This document shows, in pieces, positions 20,352 through 30,277 of a stretch of 64,000 nt of DNA (within the stretch, counting starts at the first letter, position 1; each line of letters begins with the position of its first letter). The notes beneath the pieces are model-generated. The model saw only the letters and a list, made by a program, of their open reading frames with translations. It was not told where the DNA came from and ran no database searches. Location: assembly GCF_900102675.1 (NCBI RefSeq), contig NZ_FMYX01000007.1, positions 186,001 to 250,000 on the forward strand, given 5' to 3'. Made by a program: the position numbers and the translations under genes. Origin of the DNA: Pseudomonas guariconensis. Its GTDB lineage: Bacteria > Pseudomonadota > Gammaproteobacteria > Pseudomonadales > Pseudomonadaceae.

Positions 20352-21239
20352 ATGTCCGTGAAGCACTTTATCCAAATCACCAAACCGGGGATCATTTTCG
20401 GTAACGTGCTTTCCGTGGCAGGCGGTTTCTTCCTTGCCTCGAAGGGCCATGTGGACTTCGCCCTGTTCCTGGCGGTAGTGGTGGGGACCTCTCTGGTCGT
20501 CGCGTCCGGTTGCGTGTTCAACAACTGCATCGACCGCGACATCGACCAGAAGATGGAGCGCACCAAGAACCGCGTCATGGTTCAGGGCGGCATGTCGCTG
20601 ACCCTCGCGCTGATCTACGCCACCCTGCTCGGGGTGGCGGGCTTCAGCCTGTTGTATGTCCAGGCCAATCCGCTGTCGGCGTTCTGCGCAGCTGTGGGCT
20701 TCGTCGTCTACGTCGGCTTCTACAGCCTGTGGCTCAAGCGCAAGTCGGTACACGGTACCTTGGTCGGCAGCCTGTCCGGTGCCATGCCTCCGGTGATCGG
20801 TTACTGCGCCGTCAGCAACAGCTTCGACCTGGCTGCCGTGACGCTGCTGGTGATGTTCAGCCTGTGGCAGATGCCACACAGCTTTGCCATCGCCATCTTC
20901 CGCTTCAAGGATTACAGCGCTGCCAACATTCCGGTTTTGCCGGTGGCACGCGGTATTCTCGCGGCGAAGAAGCAGATCGTGCTGTACGTACTGGCCTTCG
21001 TGCTTGCCACCCTGATGCTGACCTTGGGCGGTTACGCCGGCCTGGGTTACCTCGCCGTGGCGGCTGCCATGGGCCTTTACTGGCTGTACATGGCCTGGGG
21101 CGGCTACAAGGCTGAGGACGATAGCAAGTGGGCCCGCAAGGTCTTCGGTTTCTCCATCCTCACCGTCACTGCCCTGAGCGTGATGATGTCGGTGGACAGC
21201 CAGACTGCCGCGGACGTGCTGATGACATACGCACGCTGA
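20352..21239 (+). CDS. cyoE: Protoheme IX farnesyltransferase (heme O synthase) CyoE
   Basis: A 295-residue UbiA-family prenyltransferase with about eight helices that farnesylates heme b to heme O for the CyoB active site. The Asp-rich prenyl-PP/Mg motif is present ([18 protein letters not shown]) and the second loop has YSLWLKRKS. It is the last gene of cyoABCDE, followed 21 bp later by a strong terminator. A second cyoE copy elsewhere is common in Pseudomonas but not visible here. Confidence 0.96.
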   Translation: MSVKHFIQITKPGIIFGNVLSVAGGFFLASKGHVDFALFLAVVVGTSLVVASGCVFNNCIDRDIDQKMERTKNRVMVQGGMSLTLALIYATLLGVAGFSLLYVQANPLSAFCAAVGFVVYVGFYSLWLKRKSVHGTLVGSLSGAMPPVIGYCAVSNSFDLAAVTLLVMFSLWQMPHSFAIAIFRFKDYSAANIPVLPVARGILAAKKQIVLYVLAFVLATLMLTLGGYAGLGYLAVAAAMGLYWLYMAWGGYKAEDDSKWARKVFGFSILTVTALSVMMSVDSQTAADVLMTYAR

Positions 21240-21260
21240 TACAGACGCCTGTTACACGAA

Positions 21261-21288
21261 AACCCCGGCCTTGTGCCGGGGTTTTTTT
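21261..21288 (+). terminator. Terminator of the cyo operon
   Basis: Stem AACCCCGGC / GCCGGGGTT with a 5-nt loop, followed by seven T residues. Confidence 0.93.
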
Positions 21289-21411
21289 ATGCCTGTGGTG
21301 TGTGTTGCGGCTTCTTCGCAGTTTACCGGTGATAGGGCCAGCCCAGGCAACGTAAATCTAATGAATTCGATAAATAAGCCTAAAAAGATCTAATAAAACA
21401 GGAAATCGTCC

Positions 21412-21441
21412 TTTACAGGTTGTATGTTTCGGCACTATCTT
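21412..21441 (+). promoter_or_regulatory. Putative sigma-70 promoter of the alaC-like gene
   Basis: TTTACA (21412-21417), an 18-bp spacer and TATCTT (21436-21441), in an AT-rich stretch. The start would fall near 21448, giving a 63-nt leader and excluding the upstream in-frame ATG at 21424. Confidence 0.45.
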
Positions 21442-21510
21442 CTGATTCGGCCGCCGCAGCGGCCCACGTCGCTCGGACGGTTCCGGGCGCTTACGTCATT
21501 CGAGGAAGCC

Positions 21511-22719
21511 ATGGCCAACCCAGGTTCGCCGCGCCGCTTTGCGCGCATCGATCGTCTCCCCCCTTACGTCTTCAACATCACAGCCGAGCTCAAGATGGCC
21601 GCCCGCCGCCGTGGCGAGGACATCATTGACCTGAGCATGGGTAACCCCGACGGTGCCACGCCACCGCATATTGTCGAGAAGCTCGTCCAAGTCGCCCAAC
21701 GGGAAGACACTCACGGTTATTCCACCTCCCGCGGTATCCCGCGTCTGCGCCGCGCCATCTCACGCTGGTACCAGGAGCGCTACGAGGTCGACATCGACCC
21801 GGAAACCGAAGCCATCGTCACCATCGGCTCCAAGGAAGGCCTGGCGCACTTGATGCTTGGCACCCTCGACCATGGCGACACGGTACTGGTGCCCAATCCC
21901 AGTTACCCGATCCACATCTACGGCGCGGTGATCGCCGGTGCCCAGGTGCGTTCGGTGCCGCTGGTGCCAGGCGTGGACTTCTTCAACGAGCTGGAGCGGG
22001 CGATTCGCGAATCGATCCCCAAGCCCAAGATGATGATCCTGGGCTTCCCGTCCAACCCGACCGCCCAGTGCGTCGAGCTGGACTTCTTCGAGCGTGTGGT
22101 CGCGCTGGCCAAGCAGTATGACGTGTTGGTGGTTCACGACCTGGCCTACGCCGACATCGTCTATGACGGCTGGAAAGCCCCCTCGATCATGCAGGTGCCA
22201 GGCGCCAAGGACATCGCGGTGGAATTCTTCACCCTGTCCAAGAGCTACAACATGGCCGGCTGGCGCATCGGCTTCATGGTCGGCAACCCGGAGCTGGTCA
22301 GCGCCCTGGCCCGGATCAAGAGCTACCACGACTATGGCACCTTCACCCCGTTGCAGGTGGCGGCCATCGCCGCGCTCGAAGGCGACCAGCAGTGTGTACG
22401 CGATATCGCCGAGCAATACCGCCAGCGCCGCAACCTGCTGGTCAAAGGGCTGCATGAGATCGGCTGGATGGTCGAAAACCCCAAAGCCTCGATGTACGTG
22501 TGGGCGAAGATTCCCGAAGCCTATGCTCACCTGGGCTCGCTGGAGTTCTCCAAGAAACTGCTCGCCGAGGCCAAGGTCTGTGTGTCGCCCGGGATCGGCT
22601 TTGGCGACTATGGCGATGACCATGTGCGCTTCGCCCTGATCGAGAACCAGGACCGTATTCGCCAGGCCATTCGCGGCATTCGGCAGATGTTCAGGGCCGA
22701 TGGCTTGACGCGAAAATAA
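21511..22719 (+). CDS. alaC: Alanine-synthesising aminotransferase AlaC (class I/II)
   Basis: A 402-residue PLP enzyme most like E. coli AlaC (YfdZ), which makes alanine from pyruvate and glutamate. Motifs: substrate-loop [38 protein letters not shown] and the PLP-lysine [15 protein letters not shown]. The ATG at 21511 follows GAGGAAG and gives the family N-terminus ([15 protein letters not shown]). It is a single gene with a terminator right after the stop. Substrate is assigned by similarity; other 2-oxoacid aminotransferases of this fold remain possible. Confidence 0.87.
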   Translation: MANPGSPRRFARIDRLPPYVFNITAELKMAARRRGEDIIDLSMGNPDGATPPHIVEKLVQVAQREDTHGYSTSRGIPRLRRAISRWYQERYEVDIDPETEAIVTIGSKEGLAHLMLGTLDHGDTVLVPNPSYPIHIYGAVIAGAQVRSVPLVPGVDFFNELERAIRESIPKPKMMILGFPSNPTAQCVELDFFERVVALAKQYDVLVVHDLAYADIVYDGWKAPSIMQVPGAKDIAVEFFTLSKSYNMAGWRIGFMVGNPELVSALARIKSYHDYGTFTPLQVAAIAALEGDQQCVRDIAEQYRQRRNLLVKGLHEIGWMVENPKASMYVWAKIPEAYAHLGSLEFSKKLLAEAKVCVSPGIGFGDYGDDHVRFALIENQDRIRQAIRGIRQMFRADGLTRK

Positions 22720-22723
22720 GCTG

Positions 22724-22769
22724 CAAGCCGCAAGAGGGCCGCGTGAGCAGCGGCCTTTTGCGGCTTTTC
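22724..22769 (+). terminator. Nested-hairpin terminator after alaC
   Basis: An outer stem AAGCCGCAA / TTGCGGCTT encloses a second stem GGCCGC / GCGGCC; the outer arm ends in TTTT. It begins 5 bp after the stop codon. Confidence 0.75.
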
Positions 22770-22794
22770 AATCTTGATGCAGCAAGTCGCCTTG

Positions 22795-22833
22795 CCGCTT
22801 GCTACTTGCCGCTGACAAGCGGTGGTTTTTTTT
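22795..22833 (+). terminator. Second terminator-like hairpin
   Basis: CCGCTTG / CAAGCGG with a 14-nt loop followed shortly by eight T residues (22826-22833). It may back up the alaC terminator. Confidence 0.5.
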
Positions 22834-22923
22834 GCTTTCCCCCTCTTCTCAGCCACCCCTGGTTGGACTGAGAATGGCGCGCGGGCCTAGCCCTCATAAC
22901 AACAACCCTCCCTCCGTGCCATC

Positions 22924-23301
22924 ATGTCCGAATACAACCCTTGCCTTGACTGCGGCGCCTGCTGCGGGTACTTCCGTGTGTCTTTTTTCTGGGGCGAATG
23001 CCAATCAGCCGGGGGCGTGGTGCCCGACGATCTGGTGGTTCAGATCAACCCAACCCGGGTCGCGATGATCGGCACCGATGCCAAACCTTGCCGCTGTACG
23101 GCGTTGGGTGGCGAGATCGGCAAGCAGGTCGCTTGCACCATCTACGAAAACCGCTCGAGTCCATGCCGAGAATTCGAAGCCTCGTGGGTCAACGGTGTGC
23201 ATAACCCCAGCTGTGACGCAGCCCGCGCGCATTATGGGCTGCCGCCGCTGGAGGCCAACGAGCCGCACTGGCCGGAGGATGATGGGGCCGAAGTGGCCTG
23301 A
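22924..23301 (+). CDS. YkgJ-family cysteine-cluster protein (small form)
   Basis: A 125-residue soluble protein with an N-terminal metal-binding cysteine cluster [11 protein letters not shown] and later Cys residues in [25 protein letters not shown] and NPSCDAA. It belongs to the YkgJ/UPF0153 Fe-S or Zn cluster family, whose function is unknown. It is a distinct, shorter subtype than the protein at 9763-10497. The next gene starts 9 bp downstream, so the two are probably co-transcribed. Confidence 0.8.
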   Translation: MSEYNPCLDCGACCGYFRVSFFWGECQSAGGVVPDDLVVQINPTRVAMIGTDAKPCRCTALGGEIGKQVACTIYENRSSPCREFEASWVNGVHNPSCDAARAHYGLPPLEANEPHWPEDDGAEVA

Positions 23302-23310
23302 CAGGGGCTT

Positions 23311-23928
23311 GTGGCGGGAAACCACCTGTTGCGTGAAACACAGGTGCTGTATGGTTTCAGGTTCGTCCAAATACCCTGGAGCCTGAGGTTGTCTGCCTAT
23401 TACCTGCCGTTGTGCCTGCTTGTGTACCTGATCGGCCTGTTTTTTGACGGCGCGTTGATGGGAGCAGGTCGGCACATGCCTGCCTTGCAGATGCTGCTTT
23501 ACGGGCCCTGGGGCGTACCGTTCGGCTTGTATCAATGGTTTGCCAACCCGTTGCTGGTGCTAGCGGTGCTGGCCCATCGGCGCTTTCGCCGGTTGGCGTT
23601 GCTGTTGGGGGTGTGCGCCCTGTACCTGGCGCTCAGTAGCCTGGGTATCGAGCGGCTGCCGGACAACCACAGCTATGCCTTCCAGGACGTCACCGGCTTC
23701 GGTGTTGGCTTCTACTTGTGGAGCCTGGCGATCCTGGTGTTTTGCCTGGGGCAGGCCTGGTGGTGCTGGAAGGCACGGCGCGCCGACGACATGCCCGGCT
23801 GGCACTGGCTCGATGTGGCGCTGATTGCTGCGATCGCCGTCACGATGTATGCCGGCACTCAGATGCCTGCACTGCATTTCGATGTGGACAAGGTCCTGAT
23901 GCCGCCGGAGTCGTCACAGTCGCTGTGA
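23311..23928 (+). CDS. Membrane protein of unknown function
   Basis: Up to 205 residues with about five hydrophobic helices (SAYYLPLCLLVYLIGLFFDG; GVGFYLWSLAILVFCLGQAWW; DVALIAAIAVTMYAGTQ). I do not recognise the family. The start is uncertain: GTG at 23311 lacks a clear ribosome site, while a TTG at 23388 is preceded by GGAG at 7 nt and would give a protein of about 179 residues. It lies directly after the cysteine-cluster gene. Confidence 0.65.
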   Translation: MAGNHLLRETQVLYGFRFVQIPWSLRLSAYYLPLCLLVYLIGLFFDGALMGAGRHMPALQMLLYGPWGVPFGLYQWFANPLLVLAVLAHRRFRRLALLLGVCALYLALSSLGIERLPDNHSYAFQDVTGFGVGFYLWSLAILVFCLGQAWWCWKARRADDMPGWHWLDVALIAAIAVTMYAGTQMPALHFDVDKVLMPPESSQSL

Positions 23929-23971
23929 CTGCAGCTGTGTTGCCAGCGAGCAAGACAGTGCGAACACCACA

Positions 23972-24445
23972 TCAGCGAGACGTACCCCACTGCACCACCA
24001 GCATACCCGCCACGATCATCCCGACGCCCGCCAGGCGCAGAGCGTTGACGGGCCGTTCCGGCAACCCCATCAGCCCCCATTGGTCGATCAGCAGTGACGA
24101 CAGCACCTGCCCGGCGATCACGCAGACGATGAATCCCGCAGCCCCCAGCCGGGGTGTCAGCACCAGTGCGGCAGTGATGTAGAGCACACCCGCCACACCG
24201 CCAAACCAGGCCCACCAAGGCGCCTGGGCCAGGTTCTGCAACTGCGGCACAGGTGCTCGCATCAGCAGCAAGGCAGGGACCAGCATCAGCAGGCTGATAG
24301 TCAGCGATACCCCCGCCGCCCACAAAGGGTGGCCCAGCAAGCGACCGAGCGCGGCATTGCTGCCGGCCTGGAAAGGCACGGCGGCGCCTGCCAGCAGTGC
24401 AACGAGCAAAGGGAGGACGGCTGAGAAGGAGAGGGCGTGCGGCAT
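23972..24445 (-). CDS. DMT-family transporter, DUF606/YdcZ type
   Basis: A 157-residue inner-membrane protein with five predicted helices, a half-size EamA-type unit of the DUF606 group. Segments include AAVPFQAGSNAALGRLLGHP, which is conserved in the family, and IVCVIAGQVLSSLLIDQWGL. Substrate is unknown; small-metabolite export is the usual guess. The ATG giving MPHALSF was chosen because it leaves a 90-bp divergent promoter region shared with the LysR gene, which probably controls it. Confidence 0.82.
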   Translation of the reverse strand: MPHALSFSAVLPLLVALLAGAAVPFQAGSNAALGRLLGHPLWAAGVSLTISLLMLVPALLLMRAPVPQLQNLAQAPWWAWFGGVAGVLYITAALVLTPRLGAAGFIVCVIAGQVLSSLLIDQWGLMGLPERPVNALRLAGVGMIVAGMLVVQWGTSR

Positions 24446-24489
24446 TGAATGGCTCCTGTCGAAAACACTAGGCGCAGTGTTGTTTATCC

Positions 24490-24506
24490 ATTTCAATGAT
24501 GGAAAT
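24490..24506. promoter_or_regulatory. LysR-type operator between the DMT and LysR genes
   Basis: ATTTC-N7-GAAAT is a perfect dyad that contains a T-N11-A motif. It lies midway between the divergent starts (24445 and 24536), where LysR regulators usually bind. Confidence 0.6.
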
Positions 24507-24535
24507 TCGAAATTCACACAGGCTGTATTCGTCAT

Positions 24536-25462
24536 ATGGATGATTTGCGTCGTATCGACCTCAACCTGCTGTTGACCCTGCATGCCTTGCTCAGCGAGCA
24601 GCATGTTTCACGGGCTGCCGTACGCCTGCACCGCAGTCAGCCTGCCGTGAGCCATGCGCTGGCCCAGCTGCGAGACATCTTCGCTGACCCACTGTTGGTG
24701 CGCCGGGGCGGCCGTCTGCACTTGAGCAGCCGTGCCCAGGCCCTGCATGAGCCGCTGGAGCAGGCCCTCGCACAGCTCGACGGCCTCTTGGGGAGTCCGC
24801 GTTTCGAACCGAACCGGGCGCGACGCACCTTTCGCCTGGCAATGTCGGACTATGGCGCGCGGGTGGTGTTGCCGGGGCTGATGCGCAAGCTCAGAGAGCA
24901 GGCGCCAGGCATCGACCTGGTGGTATCCCAAGGCAGCCGTGAAGCGATGATCGGACAGTTGATCGACGGTGAAGTGGACTTGGCCCTAGGGGTGTTCCCC
25001 GATTTGCCCTCAGAGGTGGAGGTACAGGTGTTGTTCGAGGAGTCGTTCATCTGCCTGGCGGACCGCCACAGTCTACCGGCGCGCACCGGGCTTTCGCTGG
25101 CTCAGTGGCTGGCGCGACCTCACGTGCTGGTGGCCGTGCGGCCGGGCATCGACAACGAGATCGACTTGGCGCTCCAGGCGTCGGGTCAGGGGCGGCGGAT
25201 CGCGCTCACCCTGCCGCACTGGGGCGTGGCCCAAGGCGTGATCAGCGGTACGGACCTCATTCTGACCGTGGCCCGCCGCAGCCTGGCGGGTACCCGGCTC
25301 GACCCTGGGTTGCGCTGCTTTGCGCCACCACTGCCGATCGCGCCGTTTGCCTTTACCCAGGCCTGGCACACCCGGCGCGAGGGCGATGCCGGTCACCGCT
25401 GGCTGCGTGAACTCATCCGTACGCTTTGCGATGAACACGATGTGCCGAGCTTAGCCAGTTGA
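24536..25462 (+). CDS. LysR-family transcriptional regulator
   Basis: A 308-residue regulator. The N-terminal winged helix (DLNLLLTLHALLSEQHVSRA; HRSQPAVSHALAQLRDIFAD) is followed by a periplasmic-binding-like effector domain (about residues 95-300; FRLAMSDYGARVVLPGL). The FADPLLVRRG wing resembles the NodD/SyrM/LeuO-like branch. It is divergent from the DUF606 transporter with a dyad in between, so control of that gene and itself is likely. The inducer is unknown. Confidence 0.87.
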   Translation: MDDLRRIDLNLLLTLHALLSEQHVSRAAVRLHRSQPAVSHALAQLRDIFADPLLVRRGGRLHLSSRAQALHEPLEQALAQLDGLLGSPRFEPNRARRTFRLAMSDYGARVVLPGLMRKLREQAPGIDLVVSQGSREAMIGQLIDGEVDLALGVFPDLPSEVEVQVLFEESFICLADRHSLPARTGLSLAQWLARPHVLVAVRPGIDNEIDLALQASGQGRRIALTLPHWGVAQGVISGTDLILTVARRSLAGTRLDPGLRCFAPPLPIAPFAFTQAWHTRREGDAGHRWLRELIRTLCDEHDVPSLAS

Positions 25463-25536
25463 GCGCAGGGTTCTGAGGGTGGCGCCGTCGCCATGGGAGC
25501 GCCGCTCCGGCGCCCCTGGCTTATGCGGGGCAGGGC

Positions 25537-26655
25537 TCAGGGCGCGAGGCGTGGCTCGCGTTTGGCCCGGGCCTTGAGGTATTCGCGCACCTCGACCCCG
25601 TCGCCGGCAAACTCGATACGCTCTGCCTTGGCTTGGCGTTGGTAGGCATACATCGGGTCGTAGTATTCGTTGAGCAACCCTTCGATCCAACCCCGGTGCA
25701 GATCCACCGCGCCACTGCGCAGCTGCTCGTCCAGGGCCTGGCCCAGCAGCGCCGACAACCGCTGGAAGCGCTCACCGCCCAAGCGCTTGTGGATATTGCC
25801 CATGCTTTGCAGCATGCGTTCGGCGAACAGCCGACGGCCGTCTTCGTCGCCATGCAAGGCGACGAACTCGGCGCACAGGTTGATCACGTAGTCCCGCAGG
25901 ATACGCTCCACGCGGTTTTCGAAGCTGTCTTCCAGCCACACCAGCGGGTACTGCTGCATGCCCTGGTACAGCTCCAGGGGCACCGAGCAACTCCCGACGA
26001 TGCGCCCTTCATCCTCCAGAACGAACTGCTGCATTCCTCGGGCGCGCTTTTTCAGGATGTCGATGGCCAGCTGGTTTTCGAAATCGATCTGCGCCGGCTG
26101 CGCCGTGGCCCGCTTGCCGAAGCTCGAGCCGCGGTGGTTGGCGTGGCCTTCGAGGTCGAGCACGTTGTCCAACTGAAGCAGCACGTCGGTCTTGCCCGTG
26201 CCGGTAAGGCCGCCTACCAGCACGAAGTCGCACTGCTCGACAGCTTGCAAGGTGGTCTCCAGCAGGAAGGTCCGCATGGCCTTGTAGCCACCCTTGACCT
26301 TCGGGTACTGGATGCCGGCTTCGTCCTTCAGCCAGCCTTGGACGATCTGTGAGCGCAGGCCTCCGCGGAAGCAGTACAGATAGCCGTCGGGGTGGGCCTT
26401 GGCGAACGCCGCCCAGGCTTCCAGGCGTGCCTGCTTGATGGCGCCGCCGACCAGTTGGTGACCCAGGGCGATGGCGGCGGCCTGGCCTTGCTGCTTGTAG
26501 CAGGTGCCGACCTTTTGCCGCTCTTGATCGTTCATCAGCGGCAGGTTGACGGCGCCGGGGAAGGCCCCCTTGGCGAATTCGATCGGCGCGCGCATGTCCA
26601 TCATCGGCACGTCGTCGAGGAACAGTTGGCGGTAGTCGGTGCAGTCGTTGCGCAT
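25537..26655 (-). CDS. mnmH: tRNA 2-selenouridine synthase MnmH (SelU)
   Basis: A 372-residue enzyme that replaces sulfur with selenium at the wobble 2-thiouridine of tRNA-Lys/Glu/Gln using selenophosphate, via a geranylated intermediate. The N-terminal rhodanese domain has the catalytic Cys in [12 protein letters not shown]. The second half has a P-loop (GLTGTGKT) characteristic of this family. The ATG overlaps the selD stop by one base (TGATG), so the two are translated from one message. Confidence 0.95.
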   Translation of the reverse strand: MRNDCTDYRQLFLDDVPMMDMRAPIEFAKGAFPGAVNLPLMNDQERQKVGTCYKQQGQAAAIALGHQLVGGAIKQARLEAWAAFAKAHPDGYLYCFRGGLRSQIVQGWLKDEAGIQYPKVKGGYKAMRTFLLETTLQAVEQCDFVLVGGLTGTGKTDVLLQLDNVLDLEGHANHRGSSFGKRATAQPAQIDFENQLAIDILKKRARGMQQFVLEDEGRIVGSCSVPLELYQGMQQYPLVWLEDSFENRVERILRDYVINLCAEFVALHGDEDGRRLFAERMLQSMGNIHKRLGGERFQRLSALLGQALDEQLRSGAVDLHRGWIEGLLNEYYDPMYAYQRQAKAERIEFAGDGVEVREYLKARAKREPRLAP

Positions 26656-27689
26656 CAAAGCACCTCGACCGCGTGGGTCTGTCGCTCGACCAGCTCGCCG
26701 ATTGGCGAGAGGGCCAGGTTCAGTTCTGCGGCTACGGCGAGGAATTCGGCCTCGCCCTCGGGGCTGACCGCCACCAGCAATCCACCGCTGGTCTGCGGGT
26801 CGCACAGCAGGTGTTTCTGGTCTTTGGTCAAGGCTCCGATCTTGTGGCCGTAGCTGTCGAAGTTGCGCAGGGTGCCGCCAGGGATGCAGCCCTCGGCCAG
26901 GTAGTGATCGACGCTGGGCAGGCGTGGCACGGCATCGTAGCGCAGGTGCGCCGTCAGGCCGCTGCCTTCGGCCAGCTCCACCAGGTGGCCGAGCAGGCCG
27001 AATCCGGTGACGTCGGTCATGGCCTTGACGCCGTCGAGCTTGCCGAAGCGGCTGCCGGGGGTATTAAGGGTGCACATCCAATCGCGGGCCAGGCCCTGGT
27101 CCTGGGTGCGCAGCTTGGCCTTCTTCTCGGCGGTGGTGAGGATGCCGATGCCCAGGGGCTTGGTCAGGTACAGGCGGCAGCCGACGTGGGCGGTGTCGTT
27201 GCGCTTGAGGTGGCGCTTGCTGACCACGCCGGTGACCGCCAGGCCGAAGATCGGCTCGGGCGCATCGATGGAGTGACCACCGGCCAGCGGGATACCCGCT
27301 TCGGCGCACACGGCGCGCCCGCCGCGGATGACTTCGCGGGCGACTTCCGGCGGCAAGACGTTGACCGGCCAGCCGAGGATGGCGATGGCCATCAGCGGGT
27401 CACCGCCCATGGCGTAGATATCACTGATAGCGTTGGTGGCAGCGATGCGGCCGAAATCGTACGGGTCGTCGACGATCGGCATGAAGAAGTCGGTGGTCGA
27501 GACCACGCCGCGTTCATCGTCCAGGGCGTACACGGCGGCATCGTCGCGCGAGGCGTTACCGACCCAGAGTTTCGGGTCCAGGGCCTGGGCGCCGCTTTCG
27601 GCGAGAATCACATCCAGCACCTTGGGGGAGATCTTGCAACCACAGCCGGCGCCATGGCTGTACTGGGTCAGACGAATCGGTTCGCTCAT
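26655..27689 (-). CDS. selD: Selenophosphate synthetase SelD
   Basis: A 344-residue ATP-dependent enzyme making selenophosphate from selenide. The active-site GAGCGCKIS holds Cys16 and Lys19, so this is the Cys form and not a selenoprotein. The ATP-binding Gly-rich segments DDAAVY and [15 protein letters not shown] match the family. Start: the ATG giving [15 protein letters not shown]; longer in-frame versions run into the divergent promoter. It is followed directly by mnmH and is divergent from the PhnD-like transporter. Confidence 0.96.
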   Translation of the reverse strand: MSEPIRLTQYSHGAGCGCKISPKVLDVILAESGAQALDPKLWVGNASRDDAAVYALDDERGVVSTTDFFMPIVDDPYDFGRIAATNAISDIYAMGGDPLMAIAILGWPVNVLPPEVAREVIRGGRAVCAEAGIPLAGGHSIDAPEPIFGLAVTGVVSKRHLKRNDTAHVGCRLYLTKPLGIGILTTAEKKAKLRTQDQGLARDWMCTLNTPGSRFGKLDGVKAMTDVTGFGLLGHLVELAEGSGLTAHLRYDAVPRLPSVDHYLAEGCIPGGTLRNFDSYGHKIGALTKDQKHLLCDPQTSGGLLVAVSPEGEAEFLAVAAELNLALSPIGELVERQTHAVEVL

Positions 27690-27810
27690 ACGCACCTCGG
27701 ATTTTCGTGATGCGCGATTGTAGCAAAGCTGGCCTTTGCGCCAGCGGCTCTTATAATCCCCCGGTCGGCGCGTTGCCGGCCTTTTCCCCGCTATTGAACC
27801 GGAGAATCCC

Positions 27811-28665
27811 ATGCTCAAACGTCCTCTGGCGGTCGCCGCCGGTCTCGTGCTGTCTTGCTGTGCCGTCATTGCCCAGGCTGCTGACACCCTGCGGGTAAGC
27901 GCCATCCCGGACGAAGCGCCGACCGAACTGCAGCGCAAGTTCAAGCCGCTGGGCGAATACCTTTCCAAGCAGTTGGGCATGGACGTGAAGTTCGTACCGG
28001 TGGCCGATTACCCGGCGGTGGTCGAGTCGCTGGCTTCCAATCGTCTGGACATGGCCTGGCTGGGCGGCTTCACCTTCGTCCAAGTGCACTTGAAGGACCC
28101 GACCGCCACGCCGCTGGTGCAGCGCGAGCAGGATGCCCAGTTCACCTCCAAGTTCATCACCGCCAACCCGGATGTGAAGAGCCTGGCCGACCTCAAGGGC
28201 AAATCGTTCGCCTTCGGTTCGATTTCCTCGACTTCCGGCAGCCTGATGCCGCGTTACTTCATGCTCAAGGAAGACAACATCAAGCCTGAGAGCTACTTCA
28301 GCCGCGTTGCCTACTCCGGCGCCCACGATGCCACCGTGGCCTGGGTCCAGGCTGGCAAGGTCGATGGCGGCGTGCTCAACGCCAGTGTCTGGCAGAAGCT
28401 GGTCGATGCCGGCAAGGTCGACACCAACAAGGTCAAGGTCTTTGCCACCACTCCGACCTACTACGACTACAACTGGACCGTGCGCGGCAACCTGGACCCG
28501 GCCCTGAAGCAGAAAATCAAGGCCGCTTTCCTGGCGCTGGACCCAGCCAACCCGGAGCACAAGGCGATCCTCGACCTGCAGGCCGCCAGCCGCTTCATCG
28601 AAACCAAGCCTGAAAACTACGTAGGCACCGAGCAAGCTGCCCGTGAGGCCGGTCTGCTCAAGTGA
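27811..28665 (+). CDS. PhnD-like periplasmic binding protein, putative selenate/selenium-oxyanion transporter
   Basis: A 284-residue protein with a signal peptide ([20 protein letters not shown], cleaved after AQA). The rest is a phosphate/phosphonate-type binding fold ([35 protein letters not shown]). The SGS-type loop of PhnD/PtxB binding proteins is present. No phosphonate-degrading genes are nearby. Position next to selD-mnmH matches a group of PhnD homologs annotated as putative selenate-binding, so selenium uptake is the likeliest role. A TATAAT sits at 27752-27757. Substrate is inferred from context. Confidence 0.8.
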   Translation: MLKRPLAVAAGLVLSCCAVIAQAADTLRVSAIPDEAPTELQRKFKPLGEYLSKQLGMDVKFVPVADYPAVVESLASNRLDMAWLGGFTFVQVHLKDPTATPLVQREQDAQFTSKFITANPDVKSLADLKGKSFAFGSISSTSGSLMPRYFMLKEDNIKPESYFSRVAYSGAHDATVAWVQAGKVDGGVLNASVWQKLVDAGKVDTNKVKVFATTPTYYDYNWTVRGNLDPALKQKIKAAFLALDPANPEHKAILDLQAASRFIETKPENYVGTEQAAREAGLLK

Positions 28666-29456
28666 CTATTCATCTGCACGGCGCCAGCCTGCGCCATGGC
28701 CAGGTTCGCGCCCTCGATGCGGTGAGCCTGCGCATCGACAAAGGTGAGCGGGTGGCGATCATCGGCCCTTCCGGGGCCGGCAAGTCGAGCCTGCTGCACC
28801 TGATGGCGACGGCGGTCCAGCCCAGTGCCGGGCGCCTGGAGCTGCTCGGCCAGCAACCTTGGGCGCTGTCTGCCAGAGCCCGCCAGCGCCTGCGCGCGCG
28901 GGTGGGCCTGGTGCACCAGGCGCCGCCGTTGCCACCGCGCCAGCGTGTGGTCACGGCGGTGCTGGCCGGGCGCCTGGGGCAGTGGGGCATCCTGCGTGGC
29001 CTGCTCAACCTGATCTACCCGAGCGATGTGCCTGGGGCTCGTCAGGCTTTGGCCGAGCTGGGACTGGCGGACAAACTGTTCGTTCAGTGTGGGCAGTTGT
29101 CCGGCGGTCAGTTGCAGCGAGTCGGCATTGCCCGAGCGTTGTATCAGCGGCCTGAAGTGTTGCTGGCCGATGAGCCGGTTTCGGCCATGGACCCGGTGCT
29201 CGCCGACCACAGCCTGGCTCTGCTCAATCGTCATGCCCAGGACAACGGCGTGACCTTGGTGGCCAGCCTGCACGCAGTCGATCTGGCACTGGCGCACTTT
29301 CCCCGAGTGATCGGGATCCGCGAAGGTCAGGTCGCATTCGACTGCCCTGCCCAGGCGGTGACCGAGAGCCTGCTTGATGCGCTTTATGCCAACGAACAGC
29401 TGGCCTCGCCGCCCACCCCTGGGCCGACCCTGACGGTACAGATCCCGCGATGCTGA
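28662..29456 (+). CDS. ABC transporter ATPase, PhnC-like (selenium-linked cluster)
   Basis: A 264-residue ATPase with Walker A GPSGAGKSS, signature LSGGQLQRVGIARAL, Walker B VLLADEPVSAMDP and switch His (SLHAVD). It is closest in layout to PhnC. The GTG start overlaps the binding-protein stop by 4 nt (GTGA), and its own end overlaps the permease start by 7 nt. It energises import of the ligand captured by the preceding protein. Confidence 0.88.
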   Translation: MTIHLHGASLRHGQVRALDAVSLRIDKGERVAIIGPSGAGKSSLLHLMATAVQPSAGRLELLGQQPWALSARARQRLRARVGLVHQAPPLPPRQRVVTAVLAGRLGQWGILRGLLNLIYPSDVPGARQALAELGLADKLFVQCGQLSGGQLQRVGIARALYQRPEVLLADEPVSAMDPVLADHSLALLNRHAQDNGVTLVASLHAVDLALAHFPRVIGIREGQVAFDCPAQAVTESLLDALYANEQLASPPTPGPTLTVQIPRC

Positions 29457-30277
29457 AGGCCGACACACGCGACCCTGCGGCATTGCCCCGGCTGTTGCTG
29501 ACCTTGCTCGCTCTGGCGTTGCTGTGGCCTGGGCTGCGCTTGAGCGAGCTGAACCCTGGTGTGCTGCTGCAGGCGGAAAACCGTCAGCAGATGGGCAGCT
29601 TCGTCAGCGCTTTCTGGCCACCGGCGCACGATAGCGACTTTCTCTCGCTGCTCTTCGAAGCCACCTTGCAGACACTGGCCGTGGCCACTGCTGGCATGGC
29701 CTTGGCATTGCTGCTCGCGGTGCCGACCAGCCTTTTGGCCAGTCGCGCCCTGTCGCTGAGGGCCGCCTCACGCGGTGGTCGCCCGGGGCTGTGGTCGCGG
29801 CTGCTGCGCATGCCGGTGCGCGGCTTGCTGGTATTTTTGCGCAGCGTGCCGGAGATCGTCTGGGCTTTATTGTTCGTGCGCGCCGTTGGCCTTGGGCCTA
29901 CGGCTGGCGTGCTGGCGATTGCCATCACCTACGCCGGCATGCTCGGCAAGGTCTACGCGGAAATCTTCGAATCGGTCGACCAGCGCCCGGCCCATGCGCT
30001 GTTGCAGGCCGGAAGCGGGCGGTTGATGGCGTTCTTCTACGGCATCTTGCCCGGCGCTGCCGCGGAGGTGGTGTCCTACACCGTGTATCGCTGGGAGTGT
30101 GCGGTGCGGGCCTCGGTGGTAATGGGCTTTGTCGGTGCGGGCGGCCTGGGGCAGCAGATCGACTTGTCCATGCGCATGTTCGCCGGGGCCGAGGTCGCGA
30201 GCATGCTGCTGGCGTTCCTGGTGCTGGTGGTGCTGGCCGATCTGCTCAGCCGGGTGCTGCGGGGGAGGCTGGCATGA
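29450..30277 (+). CDS. ABC transporter permease, PhnE-like, first copy
   Basis: A 275-residue inner-membrane permease with about six helices. The PhnE-type region VFLRSVPEIVWALLFVRAVG, the EAA-like loop near YAEIFESVDQRPAHAL and the end-motif MGFVGAGGLGQQIDLSMRMF are all present. It overlaps the ATPase gene by 7 nt and the next permease by 4 nt. The two permeases likely form a heterodimer. Confidence 0.87.
   Translation: MLKADTRDPAALPRLLLTLLALALLWPGLRLSELNPGVLLQAENRQQMGSFVSAFWPPAHDSDFLSLLFEATLQTLAVATAGMALALLLAVPTSLLASRALSLRAASRGGRPGLWSRLLRMPVRGLLVFLRSVPEIVWALLFVRAVGLGPTAGVLAIAITYAGMLGKVYAEIFESVDQRPAHALLQAGSGRLMAFFYGILPGAAAEVVSYTVYRWECAVRASVVMGFVGAGGLGQQIDLSMRMFAGAEVASMLLAFLVLVVLADLLSRVLRGRLA

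Noticed and set aside
26655..27689. Possible selenocysteine in SelD
   Set aside because: The active-site codon gives Cys (GAGCGCKIS) with no in-frame TGA.
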